The notes: generated from the sequence alone by a model not told the origin. 24,990 nt of DNA from Kordiimonadaceae bacterium UBA4441 (GCA_002390425.1 DGPL01000052.1:1-24990); one strand, 5' to 3'; shown: positions 1 through 8,157, counted from the stretch's first letter. Numbers and translations are program-made.

Positions 1-101
1 TGGATAACGGCATGCGCGTTATGGTACCCACCTTCGTCAATCAAGACGATATGATTAAAGTGAATACTGAAGACGGCACCTATAACGAACGTGTTAAATA
101 A
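1..101 (+). CDS. efp: Elongation factor P, C-terminal end (partial)
   Basis: The window opens inside a gene; the reading frame begins at base 3 and ends with TAA at 99-101. The 32 visible residues include GMRVMVPTFVNQDDMIKVNT and end in YNERVK, the typical end of the last OB-fold domain of EF-P (VPxFIxxGDxIkVdTxtGxYxeRvk). EF-P binds stalled ribosomes and promotes peptide bond formation at consecutive prolines. The start and the modified loop residue lie outside the window. The next gene starts 11 bases downstream on the same strand, and efp followed by an inositol-monophosphatase-family gene is a usual alphaproteobacterial pairing, so co-transcription is likely. Confidence 0.9.
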   Translation, partial: DNGMRVMVPTFVNQDDMIKVNTEDGTYNERVK

Positions 102-112
102 GGACAATTAAA

Positions 113-943
113 ATGGCACTTCAATCTGCCCTCATTAATGTAATGGAAAAAGCCGCGCGCAAGGCCGGAAGCCGTCTGGCTCGTGATTTCGGCGAAGTGG
201 AAAATCTTCAAGTTTCGCGTAAAGGCCCATCGGATTTCGTTTCAAAAGCCGATCTAAAGGCAGAAAAAATCATTACAGAAGAATTACAATACGCAAGACC
301 GCAATTTGGTTTCATCGTTGAAGAAGGTGAAGATATTCCACCGACAGAAGGCAGTAATAGCGTATGGATTATCGATCCACTGGATGGCACGACAAACTTC
401 CTTCACGGAATTCCGCATTTTGCAATTTCAATTGCGCTTGAGCAAGCTGGCGAAATAATTGCCGCAATCATTTATAACCCAATTAACGATGACATGTTCT
501 GGGCCGAAAAAGGGCGCGGTGCCTATTTAAACAATCGCCGCTTACAAGTATCAGGACGTAAAAATTTAAATGAATGTGTACTTGCGACCGGTATTCCTTA
601 TCATGCCCGCCCACATCAGGATACATTCGTTACAAATCTAGAGCATATTATGGGCGAAGTGGCTGGCGTTCGTCGCTTTGGCTCAGCCTCACTTGACCTA
701 GCGTGGGTAGCCGCAGGCCGTTATGACGGTTTTTGGGAAGAAGGACTAGAAGCATGGGACATCGCCGCCGGAATTTTAATGGTACGTGAAGCGCGCGGAA
801 TGGTCAGCGAATTTGACGGTCGTGCAAAAATGTTACAAACAGGTCAAATTCTTGCCACAAACGCGTCTATTCATGGTAAAGTAACAAAATTATTATCGAC
901 GGCTAGAAAGGCCCATAAGGAAAAACACCAGAACGGCAACTAA
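113..943 (+). CDS. suhB: Inositol monophosphatase family protein (SuhB-like)
   Basis: A 276-residue protein of normal family length. The metal-binding motifs of the Mg2+-dependent, Li+-sensitive phosphatase superfamily are intact: E70/E71 in FIVEEGED, the WIIDPLDGTTNFLHG motif with D88 and D91, and the second-site motif EAWDIAAG with D216. The family hydrolyses inositol-1-phosphate or related sugar phosphates. In bacteria SuhB also acts as an RNA polymerase-associated factor in rRNA transcription; whether this protein does so cannot be read from the sequence. The start is supported by an AGGA ribosome-binding site about ten bases upstream. It follows efp by 11 bases and precedes an exported OmpA-like gene by 28 bases. 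Substrate specificity is not decided by the motifs, since the fold is shared with other small phosphatases. Confidence 0.88.
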   Translation: MALQSALINVMEKAARKAGSRLARDFGEVENLQVSRKGPSDFVSKADLKAEKIITEELQYARPQFGFIVEEGEDIPPTEGSNSVWIIDPLDGTTNFLHGIPHFAISIALEQAGEIIAAIIYNPINDDMFWAEKGRGAYLNNRRLQVSGRKNLNECVLATGIPYHARPHQDTFVTNLEHIMGEVAGVRRFGSASLDLAWVAAGRYDGFWEEGLEAWDIAAGILMVREARGMVSEFDGRAKMLQTGQILATNASIHGKVTKLLSTARKAHKEKHQNGN

Positions 944-971
944 AAAGTAACGACCCCTGAAGGCCTTAAAA

Positions 972-1451
972 ATGAACCATAAGCCTTTAACAAACCTCGC
1001 CATTAGCTCTGCGCTTTGGCTTGCAATGTTGCCGACTATTTCCTTTTCTCAAGAAACAATTGCGCTGCCTAAACAACAAAGTCAGGCGCAATTATTTCTT
1101 AATGCTAGTTCCCTTACTTCCGTAAAACCACTAGTTATAACTTATCACCCACAGCAAGTGACACTTGACGAAGATAATATTAAAATTTTGCAAGAATGGC
1201 TCACAAAATTAAAAGACGCCCCTGTCCCTATTCATATTTATAGCTATGCAACCCCGCCTATGGCGCGGCGTGATATGACGAAAAATTCAGCCACACATTT
1301 CGCCATGAGAAAAGCGTTCAACCGTGCCTTAGAAGCAAAAAATGCCATTGAGGCTTCGGGTATTAATAGCAATCTTATTGCGATGCATGCGGTCGGACAT
1401 CGCGAAGATGATCCCACGGATCAACTGCGTGTGACATTAAGACAGGAATAA
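972..1451 (+). CDS. Small exported OmpA-like protein, function unknown
   Basis: A 159-residue protein with an N-terminal signal peptide: a hydrophobic stretch at about residues 8-22 followed by ISFSQE, with likely cleavage near residue 26. The second half resembles a degenerate OmpA_C (peptidoglycan-associating) fold. A strand IHIYSYATPP sits where OmpA domains have the GHTD strand. A helix with MRKAFNRALEAKNAIEASGI matches the usual LSxxRAxAVxxxLxxxGI helix. The end, VGHREDDPTDQLRVTLRQE, matches GxxxPxxxNRRVEI. The asparagine and arginine that bind diaminopimelate in classical OmpA domains are not clearly kept, so wall binding is uncertain. It lies between suhB and a MotA-like/MotB-like pair, so an accessory periplasmic role for that complex is plausible. 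A GAAGG site precedes the start. The OmpA-like assignment comes from pattern reading, not a profile search. Confidence 0.6.
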   Translation: MNHKPLTNLAISSALWLAMLPTISFSQETIALPKQQSQAQLFLNASSLTSVKPLVITYHPQQVTLDEDNIKILQEWLTKLKDAPVPIHIYSYATPPMARRDMTKNSATHFAMRKAFNRALEAKNAIEASGINSNLIAMHAVGHREDDPTDQLRVTLRQE

Positions 1452-1475
1452 TTTCTTAAAAGAAATCCTTATTCC
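1445..1475 (+). terminator. Weak hairpin overlapping the stop of the OmpA-like gene
   Basis: An imperfect inverted repeat overlaps the TAA at 1449-1451: GGAATAATTTCTT pairs with AAGAAATCCTTATTCC across a two-base loop, with a small bulge. No clear T-run follows, so it may slow or protect the transcript rather than end it. The next 140 bases are AT-rich without an open frame and run up to the AGGGAG ribosome-binding site of the next gene at about 1602. A promoter for the MotA/MotB-like pair could lie there, but I see no convincing one. Confidence 0.3.
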
Positions 1476-1618
1476 GCCTTATTATTGCCAACTAATTCTT
1501 AGACTCTTTCAATCATTATTGATAATATCCAATGCACGGAATAAAAAAACTATATAAAAAATAAGGGACTAGGCGTTTAAATTAGGAATTCGCACATAGT
1601 CAGGGAGCCATTTTTAAA

Positions 1619-2917
1619 ATGATAAAACCGCAAAAATACCTCAATAGAACAATATTTTTTCTTATTGGTGTCATCGTTGTGTGTGCCTTTTTATTTCCAA
1701 CAATGCAATCTGCATTTGAAACGAACCCCGGTTTAAATGGTCTTATTGCGCTTGTACTGATTGCTGGCATAATCATTTCGATGCGTCAAACATACACTTT
1801 AATCCCCGCGGTTCATTGGCTCGAAAATTTCAAAAAATCAGACGTTACTGAAACGGTTGGGGATGCTCCCGCGCTCCTTGGTTCCATGGCCAAAATGATG
1901 GATGAACAGCGCGACAAAAAAATGTCGCTTTCAACCATGTCGATGAACACTCTTCTTGACGGCATTGCCGCGCGTATGGATGAAGGTCGCGAAATCACAC
2001 GCTACATTATCGGTCTTCTAATCTTCCTTGGTCTTCTGGGTACGTTCTGGGGGTTACTCGGCACCATCGGCTCCATCGGCGATACCATCAACAGCTTACA
2101 AGTGAGCAGCGGTGATATTTCCCTAATGTTCGAAGATTTAAAAGAAGGGCTCGCCGCACCGCTTGCCGGCATGGGCACCGCCTTTAGCTCCTCCCTCTTT
2201 GGTCTTGCTGGTTCTGTTGTTCTTGGTTTCATTGATCTTCAAACCGGCCAAGCACAAGGACGCTTCTTTAACCATCTTGAAGATTGGCTTAGCAGCATCA
2301 CCAAACTTTCAAGCGCATCATCAAACATTGGCATTGAAGCCGGAGATGCATCCGTCCCTGCATATGTCAGTGCATTACTAGAGGAAAGCGCAGACAGTCT
2401 TGATAGCCTTCATAAAGTAATCGCAAGGTCAGAAGAAAATAAAACCGAAGTCAATAAAGCAATTACCAACTTATCAGTTCAGCTTTCATCGCTTGTGGAT
2501 CATCAAGCCGAAATGCGCAGCGTTATGAAACAAATGGTAACCCATCTTGCCGCTGGTAGTGATGGCAACGCAGATGTCAGTGAAAAACATCTTAGAAATA
2601 TTGACGTACAGCTTAAAACTCTGACCGATGAAACCATAAAGTCACAAGACAAATTCGCGGACACCATGCATTCTGAAATCCGTTTGCTTGCGAGAACAAT
2701 AAGCGCGGCAATGGACGGATCGGCCGCCGCAGCAATACCAACAAAGCAGCGCGTTAAAGCAACGGTTACCAGAGAAGCAACAAAAGATGCGCCAAAAGCC
2801 GCCGCACCTAAGGCACCAGAACCAAAAGAAAGTGCTGCTGAGGGTGATTATAAAATGCCAGAAATTAAGCCAAAATCTGGTAAAAAACCCGCATTAACCG
2901 CTAAGAGGGAAGATTAA
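1619..2917 (+). CDS. MotA/TolQ/ExbB-family membrane protein
   Basis: A 432-residue inner-membrane protein. Two hydrophobic segments lie near the N-terminus (about 11-29 and 39-55). A cytoplasmic stretch follows, then the paired helices of the MotA/TolQ/ExbB fold: about 127-152, with LGLLGTFWGLLGTIGSI, and about 178-207, with LAAPLAGMGTAFSSSLFGLAGSVVLG. The remaining 220 residues are soluble, helical and lysine/alanine/proline-rich at the end, which is unusually long for ExbB or TolQ. Proteins of this family form a pentameric ring around a dimer of a MotB/TolR-type partner and couple ion flow to force on the envelope. The partner gene starts two bases after this stop, so the two are surely one operon. 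Start is backed by AGGGAG upstream. It is not the flagellar MotA: sequence and neighbours differ. Confidence 0.82.
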   Translation: MIKPQKYLNRTIFFLIGVIVVCAFLFPTMQSAFETNPGLNGLIALVLIAGIIISMRQTYTLIPAVHWLENFKKSDVTETVGDAPALLGSMAKMMDEQRDKKMSLSTMSMNTLLDGIAARMDEGREITRYIIGLLIFLGLLGTFWGLLGTIGSIGDTINSLQVSSGDISLMFEDLKEGLAAPLAGMGTAFSSSLFGLAGSVVLGFIDLQTGQAQGRFFNHLEDWLSSITKLSSASSNIGIEAGDASVPAYVSALLEESADSLDSLHKVIARSEENKTEVNKAITNLSVQLSSLVDHQAEMRSVMKQMVTHLAAGSDGNADVSEKHLRNIDVQLKTLTDETIKSQDKFADTMHSEIRLLARTISAAMDGSAAAAIPTKQRVKATVTREATKDAPKAAAPKAPEPKESAAEGDYKMPEIKPKSGKKPALTAKRED

Positions 2918-2919
2918 CA

Positions 2920-4020
2920 ATGGCGCTTCTTAGCAAAGGACGTCGTCGCCCAGGCGGTGCTAGCGATAATACATGGCCTGGATTTGTTGATGCCTTGAGC
3001 ACACTTCTCCTTGTCATTATTTTTCTGCTTTCTATCTTTGCTCTGGCGCAATTTTTCCTAGGTCAGGCCCTCTCCGGTCGTGATGAAGCCCTCGAAAGAC
3101 TACAAACACAGGTTCTTGAACTTTCTGATCTTTTAAACCTTCAGCGTCAAGCCAATGACGACCTGCGCGCAAATGTGTCGCAGCTTTCCGCAAGCCTTCA
3201 AATTGCTGACAGTTCACGTGAAGAAATGCAGCGCCGCATTCTTGAACTTGAAGCCGACATCGCCGAAGCAGAGGGCATATCGGGCCGTGTTAGTCGCTCT
3301 AACAATGAACAACAATCAACCATCAGCGATCTTCAAGGTCGATACAACGTCGCCATGGAAAATTTAGCTGAGGAACGTGAACTTTCAAAACGCGCACAGG
3401 ATCAGGTTGAGCTTCTTAATAGTCAGCTCGCAAGTCTCCGTCAACAACTCGCCGCCCTTAACGAGGCACTCGAAGCATCAGAAGCTAAAGATAAAGAACA
3501 ACAAGCGGTTATCACAAATCTAAGCTCGCGCTTAAACACCGCCCTCGCCTCTAAGGTTAGTGAACTTAATCAATTCAGATCAGAATTTTTCGGCAGGCTC
3601 CGTCAAGCGCTTGGCGATCGTCAGGATATCCGCATACAGGGTGACCGTTTTATCTTCCAATCGGAAGTGCTGTTTGGCTCCGGCTCCGCCACCCTTGGTG
3701 CTGGCGGTCAAGAAGAAATGGCAAAGCTCGCAGAAACCCTTTCTGCAATTATGTCAACTATTCCGGATGATGTTGATTGGATACTGCGTGTTGATGGCCA
3801 TACGGACGTATTACCGATCCGCACGGCTCAATTCCCATCAAACTGGGATCTCTCAACCGCGCGTGCGCTCTCAGTTGTTAAATATCTCATTAGTCAAGGC
3901 ATCCCCGCAGAACGTCTCGCCGCCACAGGTTTCGGCCAATTCCACCCACTTGATCCCGCCGACACCCAAGCCGCCTACCAAAGAAACAGACGCATCGAAA
4001 TGCGCCTTGATCAGAAGTAA
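2920..4020 (+). CDS. MotB-like/OmpA-family cell-wall-binding protein
   Basis: A 366-residue protein with three parts. Residues 21-46 form one membrane helix starting GFVDALSTLLLVIIF, in which D24 sits where MotB and TolR carry the ion-binding aspartate. Residues of about 50-220 form a long glutamine/leucine-rich coiled coil. Residues of about 235-366 form an OmpA_C domain with VDGHTDVLPI, NWDLSTARA and NRRIEMRL, which keeps the aspartate and arginine that hold the diaminopimelate of peptidoglycan. The expected partner is the MotA/ExbB-like protein encoded just upstream (two-base gap, RBS AGAGGGA inside its end). Together they look like a proton-driven stator anchored in the cell wall. The long coiled coil suggests a wide reach between membrane and wall. 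The stop lies only four bases from the convergent DMT transporter stop, without a visible terminator. Confidence 0.85.
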   Translation: MALLSKGRRRPGGASDNTWPGFVDALSTLLLVIIFLLSIFALAQFFLGQALSGRDEALERLQTQVLELSDLLNLQRQANDDLRANVSQLSASLQIADSSREEMQRRILELEADIAEAEGISGRVSRSNNEQQSTISDLQGRYNVAMENLAEERELSKRAQDQVELLNSQLASLRQQLAALNEALEASEAKDKEQQAVITNLSSRLNTALASKVSELNQFRSEFFGRLRQALGDRQDIRIQGDRFIFQSEVLFGSGSATLGAGGQEEMAKLAETLSAIMSTIPDDVDWILRVDGHTDVLPIRTAQFPSNWDLSTARALSVVKYLISQGIPAERLAATGFGQFHPLDPADTQAAYQRNRRIEMRLDQK

Positions 4021-4024
4021 AGAT

Positions 4025-4882
4025 TTATGCGGTCGCAAGCAATGCCACGCCACCCAAAATAATCACTGACCAGAAAAGGCGACGTTTTAGATCGCCCTCC
4101 CCAAGTATGATGCTGCCCATCAATACGGATATAAGCACGCTTGTTTCCCGCACCGGCGCTAGTAACGTGACGGGTCTAAAGGTAATCGCATAAAGGAATA
4201 AGATATAAGCAAGCGGGCTTAAAACCCCGATTAAGATCACACCCAGTTTGTGATCGGTCCACTGGGTTTTCACAATATCCCATCGCTGATAAGCCACGGG
4301 GGAAAAAATAACCATACGAAATGTGTTTGATGCATAATCAAGCAGTACGGGCGAAAGCATAATAACCGACACCACATAAGCGTCCCAGGCCGTATAACTA
4401 CCGATAAAGAAACCAACCAGCAAACCATACCCGATTGACGCCGTAACATTTTTCGCACGCTTTTTAAAACCGCCCGTTAAAAAGAATATACCCGTGATGA
4501 TAATCAGACCGCCCGAAAGGATTTGTGACGTGATAATTTCATTTAAAAATAATACCGCAAATATCATTGAAATAATCGGCCCCAGTGAACGCGCCAAAGG
4601 ATAAACAAGCGATAAATCACCATGGCGATAACCACGTTGAAGCAATAAAAAATAAACCGTATGCAAGATGGAACTAACAAGAACACAATATATTTCAAAC
4701 ATACCAATGTCTGGCTTTTCAACCCAAAAGATATAAACCACCCAAGGCAAATAAAATATATTGGAAATAAGCGAAATCAACCAAACGAGTTCACGGCCAC
4801 CACCGATTTTTTTAACATAAAAGTTCCAGGTGGCATGGCAAAAGGCAGCAGTAAATACAAGAAGTAAGGCAGTTATTGTCAT
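4025..4882 (-). CDS. EamA/DMT-family transporter
   Basis: A 285-residue, very hydrophobic protein with about ten membrane helices and the internal two-fold repeat of the drug/metabolite transporter superfamily. The first EamA repeat ends with YPLARSLGPIISMIFAVLFL followed by NE. The second ends with LAPVRETSVLISVLMGSIIL followed by GE, the usual glutamate-ended signature of both halves. Such proteins move small metabolites or amino acids, often outward; the substrate cannot be read here. The start has AGGA about ten bases upstream. It is the last gene of the minus-strand group ABC exporter - two TPR-like copies - DMT, 51 bases after the second TPR copy, and converges on the MotB-like gene. 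Confidence 0.8.
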   Translation of the reverse strand: MTITALLLVFTAAFCHATWNFYVKKIGGGRELVWLISLISNIFYLPWVVYIFWVEKPDIGMFEIYCVLVSSILHTVYFLLLQRGYRHGDLSLVYPLARSLGPIISMIFAVLFLNEIITSQILSGGLIIITGIFFLTGGFKKRAKNVTASIGYGLLVGFFIGSYTAWDAYVVSVIMLSPVLLDYASNTFRMVIFSPVAYQRWDIVKTQWTDHKLGVILIGVLSPLAYILFLYAITFRPVTLLAPVRETSVLISVLMGSIILGEGDLKRRLFWSVIILGGVALLATA

Positions 4883-4933
4883 ATGGATTCAAATCCTAAT
4901 TTTTATACAGCAAGACGATAGAGCCTTCTCTTT

Positions 4934-5560
4934 TTATTCACTATTTGGAAATTCCAATTCCACAACAACACTAGCTTCTTTTCCTGCATCAGTTTGCATC
5001 CGAATTTTTATTCTACTTGCTATTTCTCTTACAAAATCAGCATGGTTTTTTGCATTAGCCAACAAGAATTGCTCCGCAGATTTTTGGTATTCAGCAATTG
5101 CTTCTTCTTTATCGCCTAATTCATGCAAAGAATAAGCGATACTCCTACTTGTATTAGCTGCATAAAAATATTCTTCATTACCGATAAATATATTAACTGC
5201 CTTTTTATAATACTTGAGAGATTCTTTTGGTAAATTTTGCGACTTTAGCGAACCTAATTTTATATATAAGTGTCCAATATCATTTGGATCAATATCTGAT
5301 ATATCACCATCAAGAATTTTTAATATTTCTTCCTCTGTAGTAATATTTACAGTTTCTAAAAATGGCGATGAATATGAAAAAATTAGGGCTACATCACCAT
5401 GTATTTCTATTAAGCCGCCATTTGGATCATGGGGATCCATAACATAACTTCATGGTGTCACGTCTAATGACAAAAAATCTTTCCAGAATTGAGTACCCAT
5501 TAATAAAATGAACAAACCGCTTAAAAAGAATATTGCTAATAATAACTTTAATAATGTCAT
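4934..5560 (-). pseudogene. TPR-like membrane-anchored protein, copy 2 (one in-frame stop)
   Basis: This is the downstream copy of a tandem pair. Reading from ATG at 5560-5558 (GGGCAA in front), 36 residues form a signal-anchor: a hydrophobic stretch at about residues 3-21, then GTQFWKDFLSLDVTP. A TGA at 5452-5450 interrupts the frame. It then continues without shift as SYVMDPHDPNG and stays open to the TAA at 4934-4936. The open part (ATG at 5440) gives 168 residues with helical repeats like a TPR: ESLKYYKKAVNIF, then GDKEEAIAEYQKSAEQFLLA. Copy 1 retains residues on both sides of the stop position (FWKNLF before, YYVYDPHDHNG after), so the TGA is a lesion, not a natural end. The 168-residue part could still be made, but would lack its anchor. 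Function unknown. Confidence 0.72.
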
Positions 5561-5566
5561 TTGCCC

Positions 5567-6216
5567 TTATACCCCAAACTGTAACCCCGCGTGGTGGCTG
5601 TTTAGTTTAGAATTATTCCCACTATTATTCAATCTATCTTGAATTCTTTGGATAATTTTTCTCATGAACTCAGCGTAAATTTCTTCGCCGGCTTTCAAAT
5701 AAAGTTCTTCTGCAATTAAATATTTATCAATCGCACCCCACTTATCGCCCATTTCATAGGTTACATATGCTATTTGCTAGCTCTCACGAGCGGCCATAAA
5801 AAAATTCTCAATTTGCATAAAAACTTCTTTAGCTTTTGTATAATATTCAAGAGATTTACTTTGATCCGAATTGATAAAAATCCTACCTAATATCGAATAC
5901 AACCAACCAATATCAACAGGTTCAAGTTAAGATGTATTTCCATTTAATACTTTTAATATTTCATTAGCATTGTTTGTATCAATTGATTGTAAAAGTTGAG
6001 AAGAATGTTGTATAGCACCGACACCCATACCGCTTAATTGAATCATCTCACCGTTATGATCATGCGGATCATAAACGTAGTATTCAGCTTTAATGTTTTC
6101 TAATTTTCTAAATCAATTTCTATAAAAAATAAATTCTTCCAGAAATCAACCCCCGTTGCCATGACGAGTACAAAAATCATAGCAAGAAGAGCAGATATTA
6201 TTTTAAAAAATTTCAT
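5567..6216 (-). pseudogene. TPR-like membrane-anchored protein, copy 1 (frameshift and two stops)
   Basis: The upstream copy starts at ATG 6216-6214 behind a strong AAAGGAGGGGG site, 17 bases after the ABC exporter stop. The first 38 codons give a signal-anchor (hydrophobic residues of about 3-20, then DFWKNLFFIEID) and end at TAG 6102-6100. A one-base shift near 6102-6113 enters the frame that reads KAEYYVYDPHDHNG. That frame contains TAA at 5929-5927 and TAG at 5779-5777 and ends with TAA at 5569-5567. Colinear matches to copy 2 include EILKVLNG/EILKILDG, SLEYYTKA/SLKYYKKA and GDKWGAIDKY/GDKEEAIAEY. Its last eight residues, AGLQFGV with preceding H, are not like copy 2 but are those of the ABC exporter. 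The length of 650 bases is one short of whole codons, as expected for a single-base deletion. Confidence 0.8.
5571..5597. repeat. 27-base direct repeat, copy a (duplicated ABC exporter tail)
   Basis: Bases 5571-5597 match 6238-6264 at 26 of 27 positions, including the uninterrupted core CCCCAAACTGTAACCCCGCG. The only difference is T at 5592 against A at 6259. Here the sequence encodes the tail HHAGLQFGV of TPR-like copy 1 on the minus strand. In the other place it encodes HLAGLQFGV, the tail of the ABC exporter. The offset of 667 bases equals the length of the duplicated unit. Confidence 0.9.
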
Positions 6217-6233
6217 TTCCCCCTCCTTTGAGA

Positions 6234-8027
6234 TCAAACCCCAAACTGTAACCCCGCGAGGTGGGCATATAATCCGTCTTTCTCTAGCAGTTCTTCGTGA
6301 TTGCCGCTTTCAACAATCTGCCCCTGATCCATTACGACAATACGGTCCGCTTTTTGCACAGTTGCAAGTCTGTGCGCAACCACAAGGGTGGTTTTATTCT
6401 GCATTAGTTTTTCAAGAGCCGCTTGAACCAGCTTTTCATTTTCAGCGTCTAACGCCGATGTCGCCTCGTCAAGAAGCAGAATTTGTGCATCCTGAAGTAC
6501 GGCCCTTGCAATCGCAATTCGTTGACGCTGCCCACCCGAAAGCCTCGTACCGCGCTCACCAAGATATGTGTCCATGCCTTCAGGAAGGCGGTCAATAAAT
6601 TCATCGGCACGTGCCGCTTTGGCCGCAGCTGTAATCATTTCTTCCGTGGCGTCCTGATTACCGTAGCGAATATTATCAGCGATACTTGTCGCAAATATCA
6701 TGCTTTCTTGACTAACCACACCAAGATGCTTTCTTACATCAACCGGATCCGCATCTGTTAAGGCAACACCATCAATGGTGATTGCACCAATTTGTGGATC
6801 ATAAAATCGCTGAAGCAATTGAAAAACTGTTGTTTTACCCGCACCAGACGGGCCAACAATCGCAACCGTTTCCCCACCCTTAACATCCAGATTAAATCCA
6901 TCGAGAATATTTTCTGTTGGGCGCGACGGATAAGCAAACCTTACATCATTGAATGATAATTCACCACGCGAAGGCGAAGGAAAGCTAAAAGGGTCTTCTG
7001 GCGGCTGAATTTCACTTTCTGTTGATATGATCTCGAGACAGCGGCTTGCGGCACCTGCCGCGCGTTGAAGTTCGCCGTAAACCTCGGATAAGGCACCCAT
7101 GGCGCCCGCCACAAGAATTGCATAAATCACAAATGCAGTTAATTCACCGCTTGTGATATTTCCGGCAATAACATCTCGCGCGCCAAGCCATAACACCAAA
7201 TCCACGGCCCCGAACACGAGCAGGATAATCAAAAATGTTAAAATAGCCCGCATTTTCGTGCGGTCAATGGCGGCACCGAACGCCGTTTCAATAAACCCAG
7301 AATATTTGTTATTTTCAAAGTTTTCCTGTGTATAGCTTTGCACCGTTTGAACGGCGCCAATGGTTTCATTGGCCGTCGCGCTCGCCTCTGCGATTTTATC
7401 CTGTGAAATACGGGATAAATTCCGCACCTTCCTTCCTAAGAAAATAAGTGGCGCGACAATAAAAGGCAGCAGCATAAAAACATAAGCCGTAAGCAGCCAA
7501 TTGGTATAAAGCATCATAATAAGCCCACCAATCATCGTAATCACATTTCTTAGTGCTACTGATGCCGTAGAGCCTACAACCGATTGAATAACGGTGGTAT
7601 CGGTATTAAGCCGCGATAAAATATCCCCTGATCGGTTTTTTTCAAAAAAGATGGGGCTTAAGGTTAATACTTTCGCGAATACTTCACTTCGAATGTCTGT
7701 TACGACTCGTTCACCAAGCCAAGTAACAAGGTAATAACGTGCGAATGTTGCCATCGCGAGGATAAAAGCTATCCCCAAAAGCCCAAGGAAATAAAGGTTT
7801 ATCGTATCAATGCTAACGGATGTAAAACCCTGATCAATGATTTGTCGAATGGCTTGTGGAATAATAAGCGTCGCACTCGCCGCGACCACAAGCGCAATCA
7901 GCGCCTTGAATATAGTGCTTTTATAAGGAGAGAGAAAAACCCATAGGAGATTGATTTCGCTTACCTTTTTCTTAGGCGGCTCGTCCGTGTCAACGCTATT
8001 CTTATTATTTGTTTTTTGATCAGCCAT
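6234..8027 (-). CDS. MsbA/BmrA-type ABC exporter, fused membrane and ATPase domains
   Basis: A 597-residue half-transporter of normal length. Residues of about 35-325 hold six membrane helices of the type-1 exporter fold. Residues of about 355-590 hold the ATPase with Walker A GPSGAGKT (392-399), Q-loop around Q440, signature LSGGQ (496-500), Walker B ILLLDE (516-521) and the switch histidine H552. All catalytic residues are present, so it should be active as a homodimer in the inner membrane, exporting a lipid or hydrophobic compound; the substrate is not readable. It is not necessarily MsbA itself. No good ribosome-binding site precedes the ATG, which lies behind AT-rich sequence. It is divergent from rpmE, a common alphaproteobacterial arrangement, and heads the minus-strand group with the TPR-like copies and the DMT transporter. 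Confidence 0.88.
   Translation of the reverse strand: MADQKTNNKNSVDTDEPPKKKVSEINLLWVFLSPYKSTIFKALIALVVAASATLIIPQAIRQIIDQGFTSVSIDTINLYFLGLLGIAFILAMATFARYYLVTWLGERVVTDIRSEVFAKVLTLSPIFFEKNRSGDILSRLNTDTTVIQSVVGSTASVALRNVITMIGGLIMMLYTNWLLTAYVFMLLPFIVAPLIFLGRKVRNLSRISQDKIAEASATANETIGAVQTVQSYTQENFENNKYSGFIETAFGAAIDRTKMRAILTFLIILLVFGAVDLVLWLGARDVIAGNITSGELTAFVIYAILVAGAMGALSEVYGELQRAAGAASRCLEIISTESEIQPPEDPFSFPSPSRGELSFNDVRFAYPSRPTENILDGFNLDVKGGETVAIVGPSGAGKTTVFQLLQRFYDPQIGAITIDGVALTDADPVDVRKHLGVVSQESMIFATSIADNIRYGNQDATEEMITAAAKAARADEFIDRLPEGMDTYLGERGTRLSGGQRQRIAIARAVLQDAQILLLDEATSALDAENEKLVQAALEKLMQNKTTLVVAHRLATVQKADRIVVMDQGQIVESGNHEELLEKDGLYAHLAGLQFGV
6238..6264. repeat. 27-base direct repeat, copy b (original, in the ABC exporter gene)
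   Basis: Partner of the repeat at 5571-5597. Here it is part of the coding end of the ABC exporter gene, read on the minus strand as HLAGLQFGV. The preceding residues GLYA and the NBD before it are normal for the family, so this is the likely source copy. Confidence 0.9.
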
Positions 8028-8157
8028 AAAATCTATTTAAGTATTAAATTAAAATATCCAAGTGGGGATATAACAGTTCACCACGCCACCGACAATCAAA
8101 GAACGATAAAATAACGTTTTTTTGAGAAAAAAGTTTATATAAACAGATATTCCTGCT

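Noticed and set aside
1619..4020. MotA/MotB-like pair as the ZorA/ZorB core of a Zorya anti-phage system
   Set aside because: No ZorC, ZorD or ZorE helicase/nuclease gene follows; the flanks are efp, suhB and a DMT transporter. The pair looks like a conserved housekeeping envelope complex.
5567..5752. A genuine 61-residue gene
   Set aside because: It is the end of TPR-like copy 1 after a TAG stop, with no ribosome-binding site, and its tail comes from the duplicated exporter sequence.
6161..6598. Plus-strand ORF opposite the exporter ATPase domain
   Set aside because: It is antisense to the conserved signature and Walker B region, has no family features, and its composition mirrors the true gene.
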